From NCBI GenBank assembly GCA_964630925.1, contig CAZVZK010000028.1, forward strand, positions 1 to 64,000: 64,000 nucleotides of DNA. The letters are read 5' to 3'. The stretch is from RGDT01 sp964630925 (GTDB lineage Bacteria; Planctomycetota; Planctomycetia; Gemmatales; Gemmataceae). Below the pieces are notes generated by a model that was given only the letters and a program-made list of their open reading frames with translations, ran no database searches and was not told the DNA's origin. This document shows, piece after piece, positions 24,739-33,476 of the stretch; position 1 is the stretch's first letter; each line of letters begins with the position of its first letter. The translations under genes were made by a program, and so were the position numbers.

Positions 24739-25665
24739 ATGTCCGAGAGCGTCCTCCTGCGAGCGCTCCACGCCGAGCCGGCGGACCACACCGCCCGGCT
24801 GGCCCTCGCCGACTGGCTGGAGGAGCAGGGCCGCGACGGCCAGGCCGAGCTGACACGCCTGCACGTCCGCCAGCTCCAGGGCGTCGGCACCCTCAAGGAG
24901 CTGAACCGCATCAACGCCCTGCTGCGAGGCGGAGACCTCCCCGTCGTCCCGGAGGTGTCCAACGCACTCGGCATGCGTTTCGCCCTCATCCCTGCGGGGT
25001 CGTTCCACACCAAGATGGGCCGCGGCATCACCCTGACGCGGCCGTTCTACCTCGGCATCCACGAGGTGACGCAGCAGCAGTTCCGCGCCATCATGGGCAC
25101 CAACCCCAGCTACTTCAACGCGCGGCGCGCTGTCTGCAAGGGGCAGCCGACCGGCCGCTTCCCCGTCGATCAGGTGACCTGGGTCGAGGCCGTGGAGTTC
25201 TGCCGCCGCCTCACGGAACGCGACAGGGGCCGCGTGTACCGCCTGCCGTCCGAGGCGGAGTGGGAGCGGGGCTGCCGGGCCGGGGCGGCCCACCTCCAGA
25301 CCTTCCACACCGGCAAGACACTGGGGCCCCTGGCCAACTACCAGGGCAGCTACGGCGGCCGCAAGTGGCCGTACCTGGAACGCACCTCGCCGGTGGGCGA
25401 CTACCCGCCGAACGCCTTCGGGCTGTATGACATGCATGGGAATGTCTGGGAGTGGTGCAGCGACTGGTTCGACGTGCGTCAGGCCGACGGCACCGACCCG
25501 GCCGGGCCGGAGCGCGGCACCGAGCGAACGGTGCGTGGCGGGTGCTGGAAGGGGATCGCCGAGGCGTGCTGGACGGGCTACCGCATCGGCAACGACCCGG
25601 ATGAGCGCAGCTACCACGAGGGGTTCCGCGTCGCCCTGGATTGGCCCGCCGGAGGAGATACATGA
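24739..25665 (+). CDS. TIGR02996-SUMF1 protein, second of a tandem pair
   Basis: 308 residues, with the same domain order as the preceding gene and near-identical stretches (LADWLEEQGRDGQAELTRLH and NAFGLYDMHGNVWEWC), so it arose by tandem duplication. The active-site region reads RGGCWKGIAEACW, again keeping one FGE-type Cys and adding a Cys after RGG. The shared two-Cys pattern, eight residues apart, suggests a distinct metal or disulfide site in this pair. The protein has no signal peptide and should be cytoplasmic. Its stop overlaps the next start as ATGA, so it is coupled to the AtuA-related gene. Confidence 0.88.
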   Translation: MSESVLLRALHAEPADHTARLALADWLEEQGRDGQAELTRLHVRQLQGVGTLKELNRINALLRGGDLPVVPEVSNALGMRFALIPAGSFHTKMGRGITLTRPFYLGIHEVTQQQFRAIMGTNPSYFNARRAVCKGQPTGRFPVDQVTWVEAVEFCRRLTERDRGRVYRLPSEAEWERGCRAGAAHLQTFHTGKTLGPLANYQGSYGGRKWPYLERTSPVGDYPPNAFGLYDMHGNVWEWCSDWFDVRQADGTDPAGPERGTERTVRGGCWKGIAEACWTGYRIGNDPDERSYHEGFRVALDWPAGGDT

Positions 25666-26000
25666 CGACACTCTCCGAGATCGCCCACGGCCGCAGCGGC
25701 GACAAGGGCGACCACGCCAACGTCGCCGTCATCGCGTACACCGAGGCCGGCTTCGCCTGGCTACGCGACAACCTCACCGCCGAACGCGTGGCCGCGTACT
25801 TCGCGCCCCTGGGGCCGTCGTCCGTGGAGCGGTACGAGGCGGCCAACGTCCTGGCGTTCAACTTCGTGCTACGGGGCGTGCTGGCGGGCGGGGCGAGCCG
25901 GTCGCTCCGCTCGGACACGCAGGGGAAAACGCTGGCCCTGGCGCTGCTCCGCATGCCAGTGGAGATCGCGGACATCGCGGACATGAGGAGGCGGCCATGA
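25662..26000 (+). CDS. AtuA-related small protein
   Basis: 112 residues. GGAGGAG precedes the ATG. It matches the C-terminal AtuA-type domain often encoded separately: LSEIAHGRSGDKGDHANVAV at the start, then a PLGPSSVERYEAANVLAFNF segment and GGASRSLRSDTQGKTLALAL. AtuA-family proteins accompany acyl-CoA carboxylases and hydratases of acyclic terpene or branched-chain acid breakdown. Here the large AtuA subunit and the carboxylase are absent from the neighbourhood. It overlaps both neighbours as ATGA. Confidence 0.85.
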   Translation: MTTLSEIAHGRSGDKGDHANVAVIAYTEAGFAWLRDNLTAERVAAYFAPLGPSSVERYEAANVLAFNFVLRGVLAGGASRSLRSDTQGKTLALALLRMPVEIADIADMRRRP

Positions 26001-26779
26001 GCGAGCTGGTGCTGTACGAGGTGAAGGGGCCGGCGGCCGTGGTGACGATCAACCGCGCCGACCGGCGCAACGCCCTGAGCCGGGCGCTCATCGCCGCCAT
26101 CGGCGAGGCGTTCGCGCGGGCCGAGGCCGACCTGTCGGCGCGGGCCATCATCCTCACCGGGGCGGGCAACGTCTTCTGCGCCGGGATGGACCTCGCGGAG
26201 CTGCAGGAGTCGGCCGGGGCGAGCGAGGACGAGTCGCCGGTCTGGGAGGACGCCTTGCGCCTGGCGGCGGTCTACGAGCGCATCTACCGCTGCCCCAAGC
26301 CGACCATCGCCGCCGTCAACGGCGCCGCCGTCGCCGGCGGCGCCGGGCTGACGACGGTCTGCGACCTGTGCGTCTGCGTGCCGGAGGCCAAGTTCGGCTA
26401 CCCCGAGGTCCGCCGCGGGCTGGTGGCCGCGATGGTGATGCCTCACCTGATGCGCCACGTCGGCGAGCGCATGGCCCGCTGGCTCCTGCTGACGGGCGAG
26501 CTGATCACCGCGGCCGAGGCGGAGCGCGCCGGGCTGGTGAATGCCGTGGTGAGCGCCGACAAGCTGATGGAGACGGCGCTGGCGTGGGCGCGTTCGACGG
26601 CGGAGGGCGGCCCGAAGGCGCTGGCGTTGACGAAGGACCTGCTGGTGCGCTTCTCGCGGCAGGCGTTGTCCGTGGAGGAGGCCGCGCGGGCGAGCGCCGC
26701 GCCGCGCCTCACCGACGAGTGCCGCCAGGGCCTCGCCGCATTCTTCGCCAAGAAGCCGCTGCCCTGGGCGCCCGGATGA
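25997..26779 (+). CDS. Enoyl-CoA hydratase/isomerase family protein
   Basis: 260 residues, the normal crotonase length. Landmarks: TINRADRRNALS at the N-terminus, the oxyanion-hole strand FCAGMDLAEL, PKPTIAAVNGAAVAGGAGL, and the FGYPEVRRGLVAAMV segment with a Glu in the position of a catalytic acid. It would hydrate a 2-enoyl-CoA, and its coupling to the AtuA-related gene suggests branched or terpenoid acyl-CoA (the methylglutaconyl/isohexenylglutaconyl type). That assignment is inference. It is the last gene of the chain that begins at 23807 and is followed by a large inverted repeat. Confidence 0.88.
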   Translation: MSELVLYEVKGPAAVVTINRADRRNALSRALIAAIGEAFARAEADLSARAIILTGAGNVFCAGMDLAELQESAGASEDESPVWEDALRLAAVYERIYRCPKPTIAAVNGAAVAGGAGLTTVCDLCVCVPEAKFGYPEVRRGLVAAMVMPHLMRHVGERMARWLLLTGELITAAEAERAGLVNAVVSADKLMETALAWARSTAEGGPKALALTKDLLVRFSRQALSVEEAARASAAPRLTDECRQGLAAFFAKKPLPWAPG

Positions 26780-26800
26780 TTTCATCCCTCGGCGTTCGAG

Positions 26801-26928
26801 CGCCCAGGGTTCGCCGAGCCTCACCCAGGGCTACCAGGGTCTCGCCGAAGGGGCTCGAAGACCCGGCTGTTGGAGCCGCTTCGGCGACGTTTCCGTAGCC
26901 CAGGGTGAGGCTCCGCGAACCCTGGGCG
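26801..26928. repeat. 33-base inverted repeat between convergent genes
   Basis: The arms at 26801-26833 and 26896-26928 match in 31 of 33 positions; the outer end is CGCCCAGGGTTCGC. The loop is about 62 bases and contains GGCTGTTGGAGCCGCT. The right part (26869-26928) recurs in altered form at 50335-50410. The element lies between the enoyl-CoA hydratase gene and ileS, which converge, so it could also act as a bidirectional transcription stop. No T tract is seen. Confidence 0.85.
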
Positions 26929-26945
26929 TCTGGGCGTCGGCTTCT

Positions 26946-29900
26946 TCACGGCGCTCGTTTCGCCAGCGACACCGACAGCCCCTTGATCTCCGTCTCCGTC
27001 ACCGCGCCCGGCGCCGTCGTGGCCCGCCCGCCCACCGCCAACGTCTCCTCCGCGATGTACGCCCAGTGCGTGTTGATTGCCGCGTCAAGCTCGCCCGACG
27101 CCTCCAGGTACAGCGTGATGCGGTCCTCCATCTGCAGGCCCGCCTTCTTGCGTGCGTTCTGCACCTGGCGCACCACGTCGCGGGCCATGCCCAGCGCCGC
27201 CAGCTCCGGCGTGATCCGCGTGTCGATGGCCACCTGCGTCTTGCGGTCCTCGACGCCGGCCCACCCCTCCGCCGCCTTCCACGTCAGGAGGACGTCGTCC
27301 GGCCGGAACTCCAGCCCGCCCAGGGTGAACGGCGCGCCCGCGTCCTTCAGCTCCGCCAGGGCGGACTTGTCGGCCGCCGCGATGGCCGCGTTGGCGTCCG
27401 GGATGCGCGGGCCGAACCGCCCCTGGTTCTTCGTGTTCAGCCGCGCGTCGGCGGTCACGAGCGTCCCGTCGTACAGTGTGACCTTCTGCACGTTCAGCTC
27501 GTCCGCGATGAGATCGGCGAAACGCTCCACGGCTCGGCGGTCCGCCTCCCCTGCCTTGTCAGGAGCCGGCCTCACCCGCAGCTCGGCCACCACCTGACGC
27601 ACCTTGATGCCGGCGTTGTTGCGGGCGGCGAGCCCCAGCGAGACCAGGCGGCGCACGGCGTCCATGTCGTCCACCAGCCCCTCATCGACGAGGGCATCGT
27701 CGGCCACGGGGTAATCGCACAGGTGGACGCTCTCAGGCACCGCCCCCTTGGCATACGCGTTGACCGCGAGGTTCTGATACAGCGTCTCCGCGAGGAACGG
27801 CACCACGGGCGCGATGAGCTTGGTCAGCGTCAGCAGCGTCGCGTGCAGCGTCTGATACGCGGCCAACTTGTCTTCCGACACCCCGCTCGCATTCAGCCGG
27901 TCCTTGTTCCGGCGGATGTACCAGTTGCTCAGCGTGTCATCGACAAAGCGCTCCGCCGCCAGGCAGAACGACATCACGTCGTATTCCTCGAACGCCTTGC
28001 GGGCGCGTCCGATGAGCGTCTGCAAATGCCCCAACAGCCAACGATCCATGTCCGGCTTCGCCACGGCGGGCCCCGCCGGGTCGAACTGATCCAGCCGGGC
28101 CAGGTTGCAGAAGAAGGCGTAGGAGTTCCACAGCTTGAGGACGAAGCGAGAGCGCACCTCGTCCGCCGGACCGGGGCCGAGGTTCACGTTCGACGCCGGC
28201 GGCTGGCGGCAGAACATCCAGCGGATCACGTCCGCGCCGATGGCGTCGTAGTGGCCCTTCAGCACGTCCACCGGCTTGCCTTCCAGCGTGATGCGGTCCT
28301 CGAACACCTTCTTGTACTTCGCCGGCAGCTCCTTCTTCGCCTGATCCTCGACGGACAGCTTCGCGGAGCGGCAGACGAAGAGGTCGTACCCCGAATCGGC
28401 CGCGCCGTTGAACTCGATGGAGTTACCCTTCGACTTGCTCATCTCCGCGCCGCTCTGATCGCGCACCATCCCGTGGCCGAGCAGCACCTTAAACGGCGCG
28501 CGGTTCTCCATCATCGTGGACATGGCCAGGATGGCGTAGAACCAGTTGCGGAACTGGCCGGGGAAGCACTCCGTGATGAAGTCCGCCGGGAACCACTTCT
28601 CCCACTCGGCCCGGTCCCGGTTGTAGTACATCGTGGAGTACGGCACGATGCCGGCGTCGAGCCAGGGGTTGCCCACGTCCGGGATGCGCGACATCAGGTT
28701 GCCGCTCTTGGGATTGCGGATCTTCACCTTGTCGATGAACGGCCGGTGCGGCGTCTTGCCCTCGAACGCCTCCCACCCCTCGACGGCACGCGACTTCAGC
28801 TCCTCGTATCCGCCGATGACCTCGAAATCACCGGTCTCCTCGTCCACCCAGATCGGCAGCGCCAGGCCCCAGAACCGCTTCTTGGAGATCATCCAATCGC
28901 CCATGTTCCACAGCCAGTCGCGCTCGCGCGCCTGCCCGCTGATCTCCGGCGGCAGGAACGTCACCTGCTTCACCACGTTCATGATGTCGCCGCGGAACCC
29001 CTCCTCGGTGTTCCGCGGCCCCATGTTGATGAACCACTCATCGACCAGGCGATACAGTAGCTCCGTCTTGCACCGCCAGCAGTGCGGGTAGCGGTGGACG
29101 TACCGCTCCGTGGCGAACAGCTTGCCCGACGCCTTGAGCAGCTCGAAGACCGCCTCAGCCGTCGCCGGGTCCGCCGCGCTCTTGCCCGTCAGCGAGCCGA
29201 ACCCATCCACGAAGCAGCCGTCCTCGCCCAGCGGCGCGACCGGCGGCAACCCGTTGTCCTTGCCCCACTGGAAGTCGATCTGGCCGCAGCCGGGCGCCGT
29301 GTGGACGATGCCCGTGCCCTCGCCCTCCGTCACGTCACCGCCGCCGCTGATCACCTTGTGGGCGTCCGCCGCGGATACGGCCCCCGCCCACTTGCGAGCC
29401 AGGGCGACGCGTGCGACCTCGTCGGGGAACCCGCCGGGGTGCTGTTGCGCCGGCAGGCCGTCGAACGGCCCCTCGTACGTCAGGCCGAGCAGGTCGGCGC
29501 CCTTGACCTCGCCGTCGATCTCGAAGCCGTCCTTGCCGGCCTTCTCCTTGAAGAGCTGCTCGATGGACTTGAGGTGCGGCACCCCGTCGAGCCAGGGCTT
29601 CTTCGTCTTCGCCCCGGCGGCCGGCGCCCCCGCCTCGTCCTCATCGCCGCCGCCCCCGGCGTCCCCGCCCTCCATGCGGTTCAGCTTGAACGCCCCTTTG
29701 GCGACGTAATACACCTCGCCCTTGAGCTTCACACGCAGGTACGTCAGATCCGGGTTGACCGCCGCCCCGACGTTGCTCGTCAGCGTCCACGGCGTCGTCG
29801 TCCACACGAGGAGGTTCTCGCCGGGCCTGTCCTTGAGCGGCAGCTTGAGGAACACCGCCCTGTGTTCGACCAGCCTGTACCCCTCCTTGATCTCCTGCTC

Positions 29901-30536
29901 GCTGATGCCGACGCCGCAGCGGCCGCACCAGGGCATGGCGTCGTAGCCCTTGTAGACGAGGCCCTTGTGGTGGCACTTCTTGAGGAAGGCCCAGATCGTG
30001 TAGTTGTTCTCCTCCGCCATCGTGAAGTACGACTTCCGCTCGCCCGCCGGCTTCTGCCAGTCGGCGTCGGTGCGGTCCCAGTCCATCCAGTACCCCAGCC
30101 GGATCGACTGGTTGGTCTGCACGCGGGCGAACTTGTCCACGCGGTCCTTGCAGAGCTGGACGAAGTGGGCGATGCTGGCGTCGCGGTCACCCTCGACGAG
30201 GTTCTCGATGTCGCGTTTGCTCTTCAGCTCGAGCGCCTTCTCGACCTCGACCTCGACCCACAGCCCCTGGCAGTCGAAGCCGTTCTGGTAGCGCAGCCTC
30301 TGCCCAAGCATGGCGTGGTAGCGCTGGTAGGCGTCCTTGTAGGTGCGCCCCCAGGCGTGATGCACGCCCATCGGGTTGTTGGCGGTGATGGGGCCGTCGA
30401 GGAAGGACCAGCGCGGGCCGTTCGCGTTCTTGGCCATCAGCTTCTGGAACGCCTGGATCTCGTCCCAGAGCTGGAGGATGAGGCGTTCCTGCTGGGGGAA
30501 GTCCACCTTCTGGGTCTCGACCTTCTCGAACGGCAT
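26946..30536 (-). CDS. ileS: Isoleucyl-tRNA synthetase (type 2-like) with GVHH signature
   Basis: 1196 residues, slightly long for the enzyme. It charges tRNA-Ile with isoleucine using ATP. The class I core is clear, with MSKSKGNS as the KMSKS loop and the DEWFINMGPRN, WLDAGIVPYSTMYY and RDWLWNMGDWMISKKRFWG blocks. The first signature, normally HxGH, reads Gly57-Val-His-His60 (in NPMGVHHAWGRT). The editing domain (about 190-440) has a low-complexity insert around GGDAGGGGDEDE. The C-terminal anticodon-binding region is complete. GVHH matches the altered GxHH signature reported for mupirocin-hyper-resistant type 2 IleRS. A possible -10 (TAAGAT on the reverse strand, 30574-30579) lies 37 bases upstream. 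Confidence 0.95.
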   Translation of the reverse strand: MPFEKVETQKVDFPQQERLILQLWDEIQAFQKLMAKNANGPRWSFLDGPITANNPMGVHHAWGRTYKDAYQRYHAMLGQRLRYQNGFDCQGLWVEVEVEKALELKSKRDIENLVEGDRDASIAHFVQLCKDRVDKFARVQTNQSIRLGYWMDWDRTDADWQKPAGERKSYFTMAEENNYTIWAFLKKCHHKGLVYKGYDAMPWCGRCGVGISEQEIKEGYRLVEHRAVFLKLPLKDRPGENLLVWTTTPWTLTSNVGAAVNPDLTYLRVKLKGEVYYVAKGAFKLNRMEGGDAGGGGDEDEAGAPAAGAKTKKPWLDGVPHLKSIEQLFKEKAGKDGFEIDGEVKGADLLGLTYEGPFDGLPAQQHPGGFPDEVARVALARKWAGAVSAADAHKVISGGGDVTEGEGTGIVHTAPGCGQIDFQWGKDNGLPPVAPLGEDGCFVDGFGSLTGKSAADPATAEAVFELLKASGKLFATERYVHRYPHCWRCKTELLYRLVDEWFINMGPRNTEEGFRGDIMNVVKQVTFLPPEISGQARERDWLWNMGDWMISKKRFWGLALPIWVDEETGDFEVIGGYEELKSRAVEGWEAFEGKTPHRPFIDKVKIRNPKSGNLMSRIPDVGNPWLDAGIVPYSTMYYNRDRAEWEKWFPADFITECFPGQFRNWFYAILAMSTMMENRAPFKVLLGHGMVRDQSGAEMSKSKGNSIEFNGAADSGYDLFVCRSAKLSVEDQAKKELPAKYKKVFEDRITLEGKPVDVLKGHYDAIGADVIRWMFCRQPPASNVNLGPGPADEVRSRFVLKLWNSYAFFCNLARLDQFDPAGPAVAKPDMDRWLLGHLQTLIGRARKAFEEYDVMSFCLAAERFVDDTLSNWYIRRNKDRLNASGVSEDKLAAYQTLHATLLTLTKLIAPVVPFLAETLYQNLAVNAYAKGAVPESVHLCDYPVADDALVDEGLVDDMDAVRRLVSLGLAARNNAGIKVRQVVAELRVRPAPDKAGEADRRAVERFADLIADELNVQKVTLYDGTLVTADARLNTKNQGRFGPRIPDANAAIAAADKSALAELKDAGAPFTLGGLEFRPDDVLLTWKAAEGWAGVEDRKTQVAIDTRITPELAALGMARDVVRQVQNARKKAGLQMEDRITLYLEASGELDAAINTHWAYIAEETLAVGGRATTAPGAVTETEIKGLSVSLAKRAP

Positions 30537-30631
30537 GGCCTCTCCTCGCGGGGCGCGTCACGGCATATCGGGTATCTTATCGGGGGGTGCTCTGCCCGTT
30601 CAGACGGCGGGCCGGGGATGGAGGTTCGGTC

Positions 30632-31222
30632 ATGGCGTACGCGCTCCTCTGGCCCGCCCTCAGCGTCGCGCTCGTCGTCGCCGCCTACGCCGGCGTCGGC
30701 CCACGCCTCTTCGGCAAACGCCCCGACGGCTCGCTCCCCTGGTGGTCGTGGCTCCTCAACGGCCCGATCATCCTCCTGGCGTGGTCCGTCTGGCACCTGT
30801 GGCGTCCGTTCGGCGGGCCGTGCGCCCACGAGGTCGCCCCCGGCATCTGGCTCGGACGGCGCCCCTTCGCCCGCGACCTCCCGCCCGGCGTCGCCGTCGT
30901 CGATCTCGTCGCCGAATTGCCCGCCGCCTGGGGCGTTCCGAAAGGCCGGATGTATCTGTGCCTCCCCACGCTCGACGCGATGGCGCCGTCGGCGGAGGAC
31001 CTCCGGGCGATTTCGGCCATCGAGGGGCCGGTGTACATCCACTGCGCCCAGGGCCGGGGACGCTCGGCGGCCGCCGTGGCGGCCTTGCTCCTCGCACGCG
31101 GCCTCGCAGCGACGCCCGAGGAGGCGGTGCGCCTGTTGAAGTCGAAGCGGCCCGGCGTTCGTGTCAACGGGCGGCAGATGCGTCGTCTGCGCGAGCTCTT
31201 CCCAGGCGAGCGGGCCCGGTAA
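30632..31222 (+). CDS. Membrane-anchored dual-specificity-type protein phosphatase
   Basis: 196 residues. Two hydrophobic segments (about 5-22 and 40-56) precede a cytoplasmic phosphatase domain. The catalytic loop is HCAQGRGRSA, a CX5R motif with Cys138 and Arg144, and a general acid is likely in the LDAMAPSAEDL region. The family removes phosphate from Tyr/Ser/Thr or from phospholipids. It diverges from ileS and does not overlap a kinase gene. TATCTT (30574-30579) lies about 52 bases upstream and may serve both directions. Confidence 0.85.
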   Translation: MAYALLWPALSVALVVAAYAGVGPRLFGKRPDGSLPWWSWLLNGPIILLAWSVWHLWRPFGGPCAHEVAPGIWLGRRPFARDLPPGVAVVDLVAELPAAWGVPKGRMYLCLPTLDAMAPSAEDLRAISAIEGPVYIHCAQGRGRSAAAVAALLLARGLAATPEEAVRLLKSKRPGVRVNGRQMRRLRELFPGERAR

Positions 31223-31232
31223 GCGGCCCGAG

Positions 31233-31643
31233 TCACCCCACCCGCTCGTACTGGCCCGCGAACCGCGTCAGAACCTCGTCGGGGTTGAGGTTGAACATCG
31301 CCTTCCCCGTCGCCAGCCACCTCCCGCCACGGAGCACGAACAGCGCCGAGGCGTTGCGGAGATTCCCCACCGCCTCCACCCCCTCCATCTCACCGCCCTC
31401 GACGGCCTCGAACGACAGCACCACCCCAGCCAGGGCGATCATCTCGCCGCTGGACCGGTCGCGGCCCAGCTCCAACGCCGGCTCCCACTCCAGCCCCGAC
31501 CAGCGCAGCCCGCGCGGCTTCCCCGTCGCCGCCGCCGCCGCCAGGAACGCCGGCGCCAGCTCGCCGCGGTGGCCCTCGAACAGCCGCCGCGCCTCGGCCG
31601 GCCCCACGCGCCCACTACCAAACAGCCACGTCAGCCAGCTCAT
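31233..31643 (-). CDS. Hypothetical protein coupled to a SUMF1 gene
   Basis: 136 residues with no recognised domain. The first helix is amphipathic (MSWLTWLFGSGRVGPAEARR). The body alternates beta strands (WSGLEWEPALELG, ALAGVVLSFEAVEGGEMEGV, LFVLRGGRWLATGKAMFNLN), which would suit a small alpha-beta fold. Its start overlaps the stop of the upstream TIGR02996-SUMF1 gene as ATGA, so the two are co-translated and may work together. Confidence 0.7.
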   Translation of the reverse strand: MSWLTWLFGSGRVGPAEARRLFEGHRGELAPAFLAAAAATGKPRGLRWSGLEWEPALELGRDRSSGEMIALAGVVLSFEAVEGGEMEGVEAVGNLRNASALFVLRGGRWLATGKAMFNLNPDEVLTRFAGQYERVG

Positions 31644-32623
31644 GTGGTGCCACCTGTCGGCACGGACATGGCCACCCGGCAGCCGTTGTAGTCGTGGCGG
31701 GCGTTCAGCGTGTTATGCCCGCGCAGCGCCGACCGGCACATGGCCGCGCCCGACGACCACCCCCCGCCCCGCAGCACACGCCGGCTCCCCGTCGCCGGGC
31801 CGGGCGGGTCGCTCTCCGGCGCCCCGGCGTAGTAATCGCGCTCGTACCAGTCCGCCACCCACTCCCAGATCGTCCCGTGCATGTCGTGCAGGCCGAACAG
31901 GTTCGCCGCGAACTCCCCCACCGGCCGCGGGTGCCCCATGCGCCGCCCGAAGTCGGCGTCCGCCCGCCGCAGCCGCGGCCCCACGGAGTACGCCGTCAGG
32001 CTGATGCAGCCTCGGCACGCGTACTCCCACTCGGCCTCCGTCGGCAGACGGTACTCACGCCCCGCCTTCCGCTCGGCCTTGCGGGCGGACAGCATGGCGA
32101 GGAACTCCTGGATGTCGTTGTACGACACGCTCTCCGCCGGCCACCGCCGCGTGTCGAAGCCCGCCACCTCGTCGCCGGCGGGGCCTTCGGGGCTGTAGTA
32201 GCTGGGGTTGTTCCCCGTCACCGCCTGCCACTGCTCCTGCGTGACGGGCGTGGCACTGAGGAAGAAAGGCCGCGTGATGCGCACCAGCCGGCGCGGCAGC
32301 TCGTCCTGCTGCTGCGGCCCCGCCGCCGTCCGCGACCCCATCCAGAACACACCCGCCGGGATGAGCACCATCCGCATCCCGACGGAGTTCTCGAACGAAG
32401 GCACGCACGGCTTGATCCCCGACGCCAGCAACGCCCGCACCCGCTTCTCCAGCGGCGAGCGCAGACGCAGGCTCGGCTCCTCCCGCAGACGCACCTGCAG
32501 GCGCATCAGCTCGGCCCGGGCATCGAGGCCGTTCTCCTCCAGCCAGTCGGCGAGGACGTGCCACGTGTCCTGCGCCGACGGGTCGGCCAGGATCGCTTGC
32601 AGGAAATCGTCCTCGCGTGACAT
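31640..32623 (-). CDS. TIGR02996-SUMF1 protein
   Basis: 327 residues from the ATG at 32623 (another ATG lies four codons upstream). Residues 1-50 are a TIGR02996 repeat-companion domain (FLQAILADPSAQDTWHVLAD, then WLEENGLDARAELMRLQ). The rest is a SUMF1 domain with MVLIPAGVFWMGS, RLPTEAEWEYACRG and FGLHDMHGTIWEWVADW. The active-site stretch RGGGWSSGAAMCRSA keeps only the second FGE-type Cys, so it is unlikely to make formylglycine by the copper mechanism. TACAAT on the reverse strand (32659-32664) lies 35 bases upstream. Confidence 0.88.
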   Translation of the reverse strand: MSREDDFLQAILADPSAQDTWHVLADWLEENGLDARAELMRLQVRLREEPSLRLRSPLEKRVRALLASGIKPCVPSFENSVGMRMVLIPAGVFWMGSRTAAGPQQQDELPRRLVRITRPFFLSATPVTQEQWQAVTGNNPSYYSPEGPAGDEVAGFDTRRWPAESVSYNDIQEFLAMLSARKAERKAGREYRLPTEAEWEYACRGCISLTAYSVGPRLRRADADFGRRMGHPRPVGEFAANLFGLHDMHGTIWEWVADWYERDYYAGAPESDPPGPATGSRRVLRGGGWSSGAAMCRSALRGHNTLNARHDYNGCRVAMSVPTGGTT

Positions 32624-32759
32624 CGCCCAGGGCATGGCTCGCGCGCACCTCCGGGGGGATTGTACGGAGCGCGTCGCGGGATGTCGCGCATCGCTGCCGC
32701 CGCGATGAGCGGCTCCCCAGAACCCGGCTTTCATTTTCTCAAGCCCCGGCTAAGATTTG

Positions 32760-32788
32760 TTGACTTTGAACGAAGTGAAAGGTAGGAT
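32760..32788 (+). promoter_or_regulatory. Promoter of the DUF2089 operon
   Basis: TTGACT (32760-32765) and TAGGAT (32783-32788) have a 17-base spacer in a locally AT-rich stretch. The start codon at 32822 is 33 bases beyond the -10 hexamer. Confidence 0.6.
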
Positions 32789-32821
32789 GCGATTCATTGA
32801 ACACCAGGATGGGGGTGGGGG

Positions 32822-33124
32822 ATGGAGCGCGTGCCGGGCTGGCTGGCGGGGCTGGACGACGACGACGTGCAATTCCTGCGGCGGTTCCTGCTCTGCTCGG
32901 GGTCGCTGAAGGAGCTGGCGGAGGGGTACGGCGTGTCGTACCCGACGCTGCGTGGCCGGCTCGACCGCCTGATCGCCAAGGTGCGGGCCGCCGAGGAGCC
33001 CGGCGCACGCGACGAGTTCGAACGCCGCCTGCGCGTGCTGGTGGCGGACGGCAAGGTGACGGCGGCCCTGGCCCGCGATCTGCTCGCGGCCCACCGCGCC
33101 TCCGTCGAGAAGAAGGAGAAATGA
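32822..33124 (+). CDS. DUF2089-like transcriptional regulator
   Basis: 100 residues. The N-terminal half resembles DUF2089: WLAGLDDDDVQFLRRFLLCS, then GSLKELAEGYGVSYPTLRGR, a helix-turn-helix-like segment, followed by LDRLIAKVRAA. The usual zinc-ribbon half of some DUF2089 proteins is absent. The C-terminus is a helical tail (VADGKVTAALARDLLAAHR). It probably binds DNA or a partner. It is the first gene of an operon with its own promoter, and its stop overlaps the membrane-protein start as ATGA. Genes of this type often pair with a small membrane protein, as here. Confidence 0.75.
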   Translation: MERVPGWLAGLDDDDVQFLRRFLLCSGSLKELAEGYGVSYPTLRGRLDRLIAKVRAAEEPGARDEFERRLRVLVADGKVTAALARDLLAAHRASVEKKEK

Positions 33125-33474
33125 CGATGGCCGAGCCGTGGTTCGATCCGATCCGCTGGGGCTGGCTGCCGGGGACGGCGCTGGGCGTGCTCGCCGGCGT
33201 GTGGGGCTCGCTGGCGGGCCTGTTGGCACAACGCTGGCCGAGCCTGGTGATCGCCTCGCTGTGGGTCTGGCTCCTCGGCTCCGCCGCCCTGCTGGTGACG
33301 GCCGTGGTGGCCCTGACGACGGGGCAGCCCTACGGTGTCTGGTACGGGCTCCTGCTGCCCGGCGTGCTGGGGACGACCCTCGGCGTGGTGTTCCTGCTGG
33401 TGCTGAGGCCTCAGTTCGACGCCCTCCGCCGCCTCGCCGAGGAACGCAAGATGCAGGCCCGCGACCTGGGGTGA
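33121..33474 (+). CDS. Small membrane protein of the DUF2089 operon
   Basis: 117 residues, starting at the coupled ATG at 33121 (an ATG two codons later is an alternative). Three hydrophobic helices are visible: LPGTALGVLAGVWGSLAGLL, VIASLWVWLLGSAALLVTAV, and LLLPGVLGTTLGVVFLLVL. The C-terminal tail is charged (ALRRLAEERKMQARDLG) and presumably cytoplasmic. The family is unknown. Coupling to the DUF2089 protein suggests that it tethers or modulates that regulator. Confidence 0.78.
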   Translation: MTMAEPWFDPIRWGWLPGTALGVLAGVWGSLAGLLAQRWPSLVIASLWVWLLGSAALLVTAVVALTTGQPYGVWYGLLLPGVLGTTLGVVFLLVLRPQFDALRRLAEERKMQARDLG

Positions 33475-33476
33475 CG

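Noticed and set aside
26780..26945. Possible tRNA or structured RNA in the large inverted repeat
   Set aside because: No acceptor stem, T-loop or anticodon arm could be drawn; the simple two-arm repeat explains the pairing.
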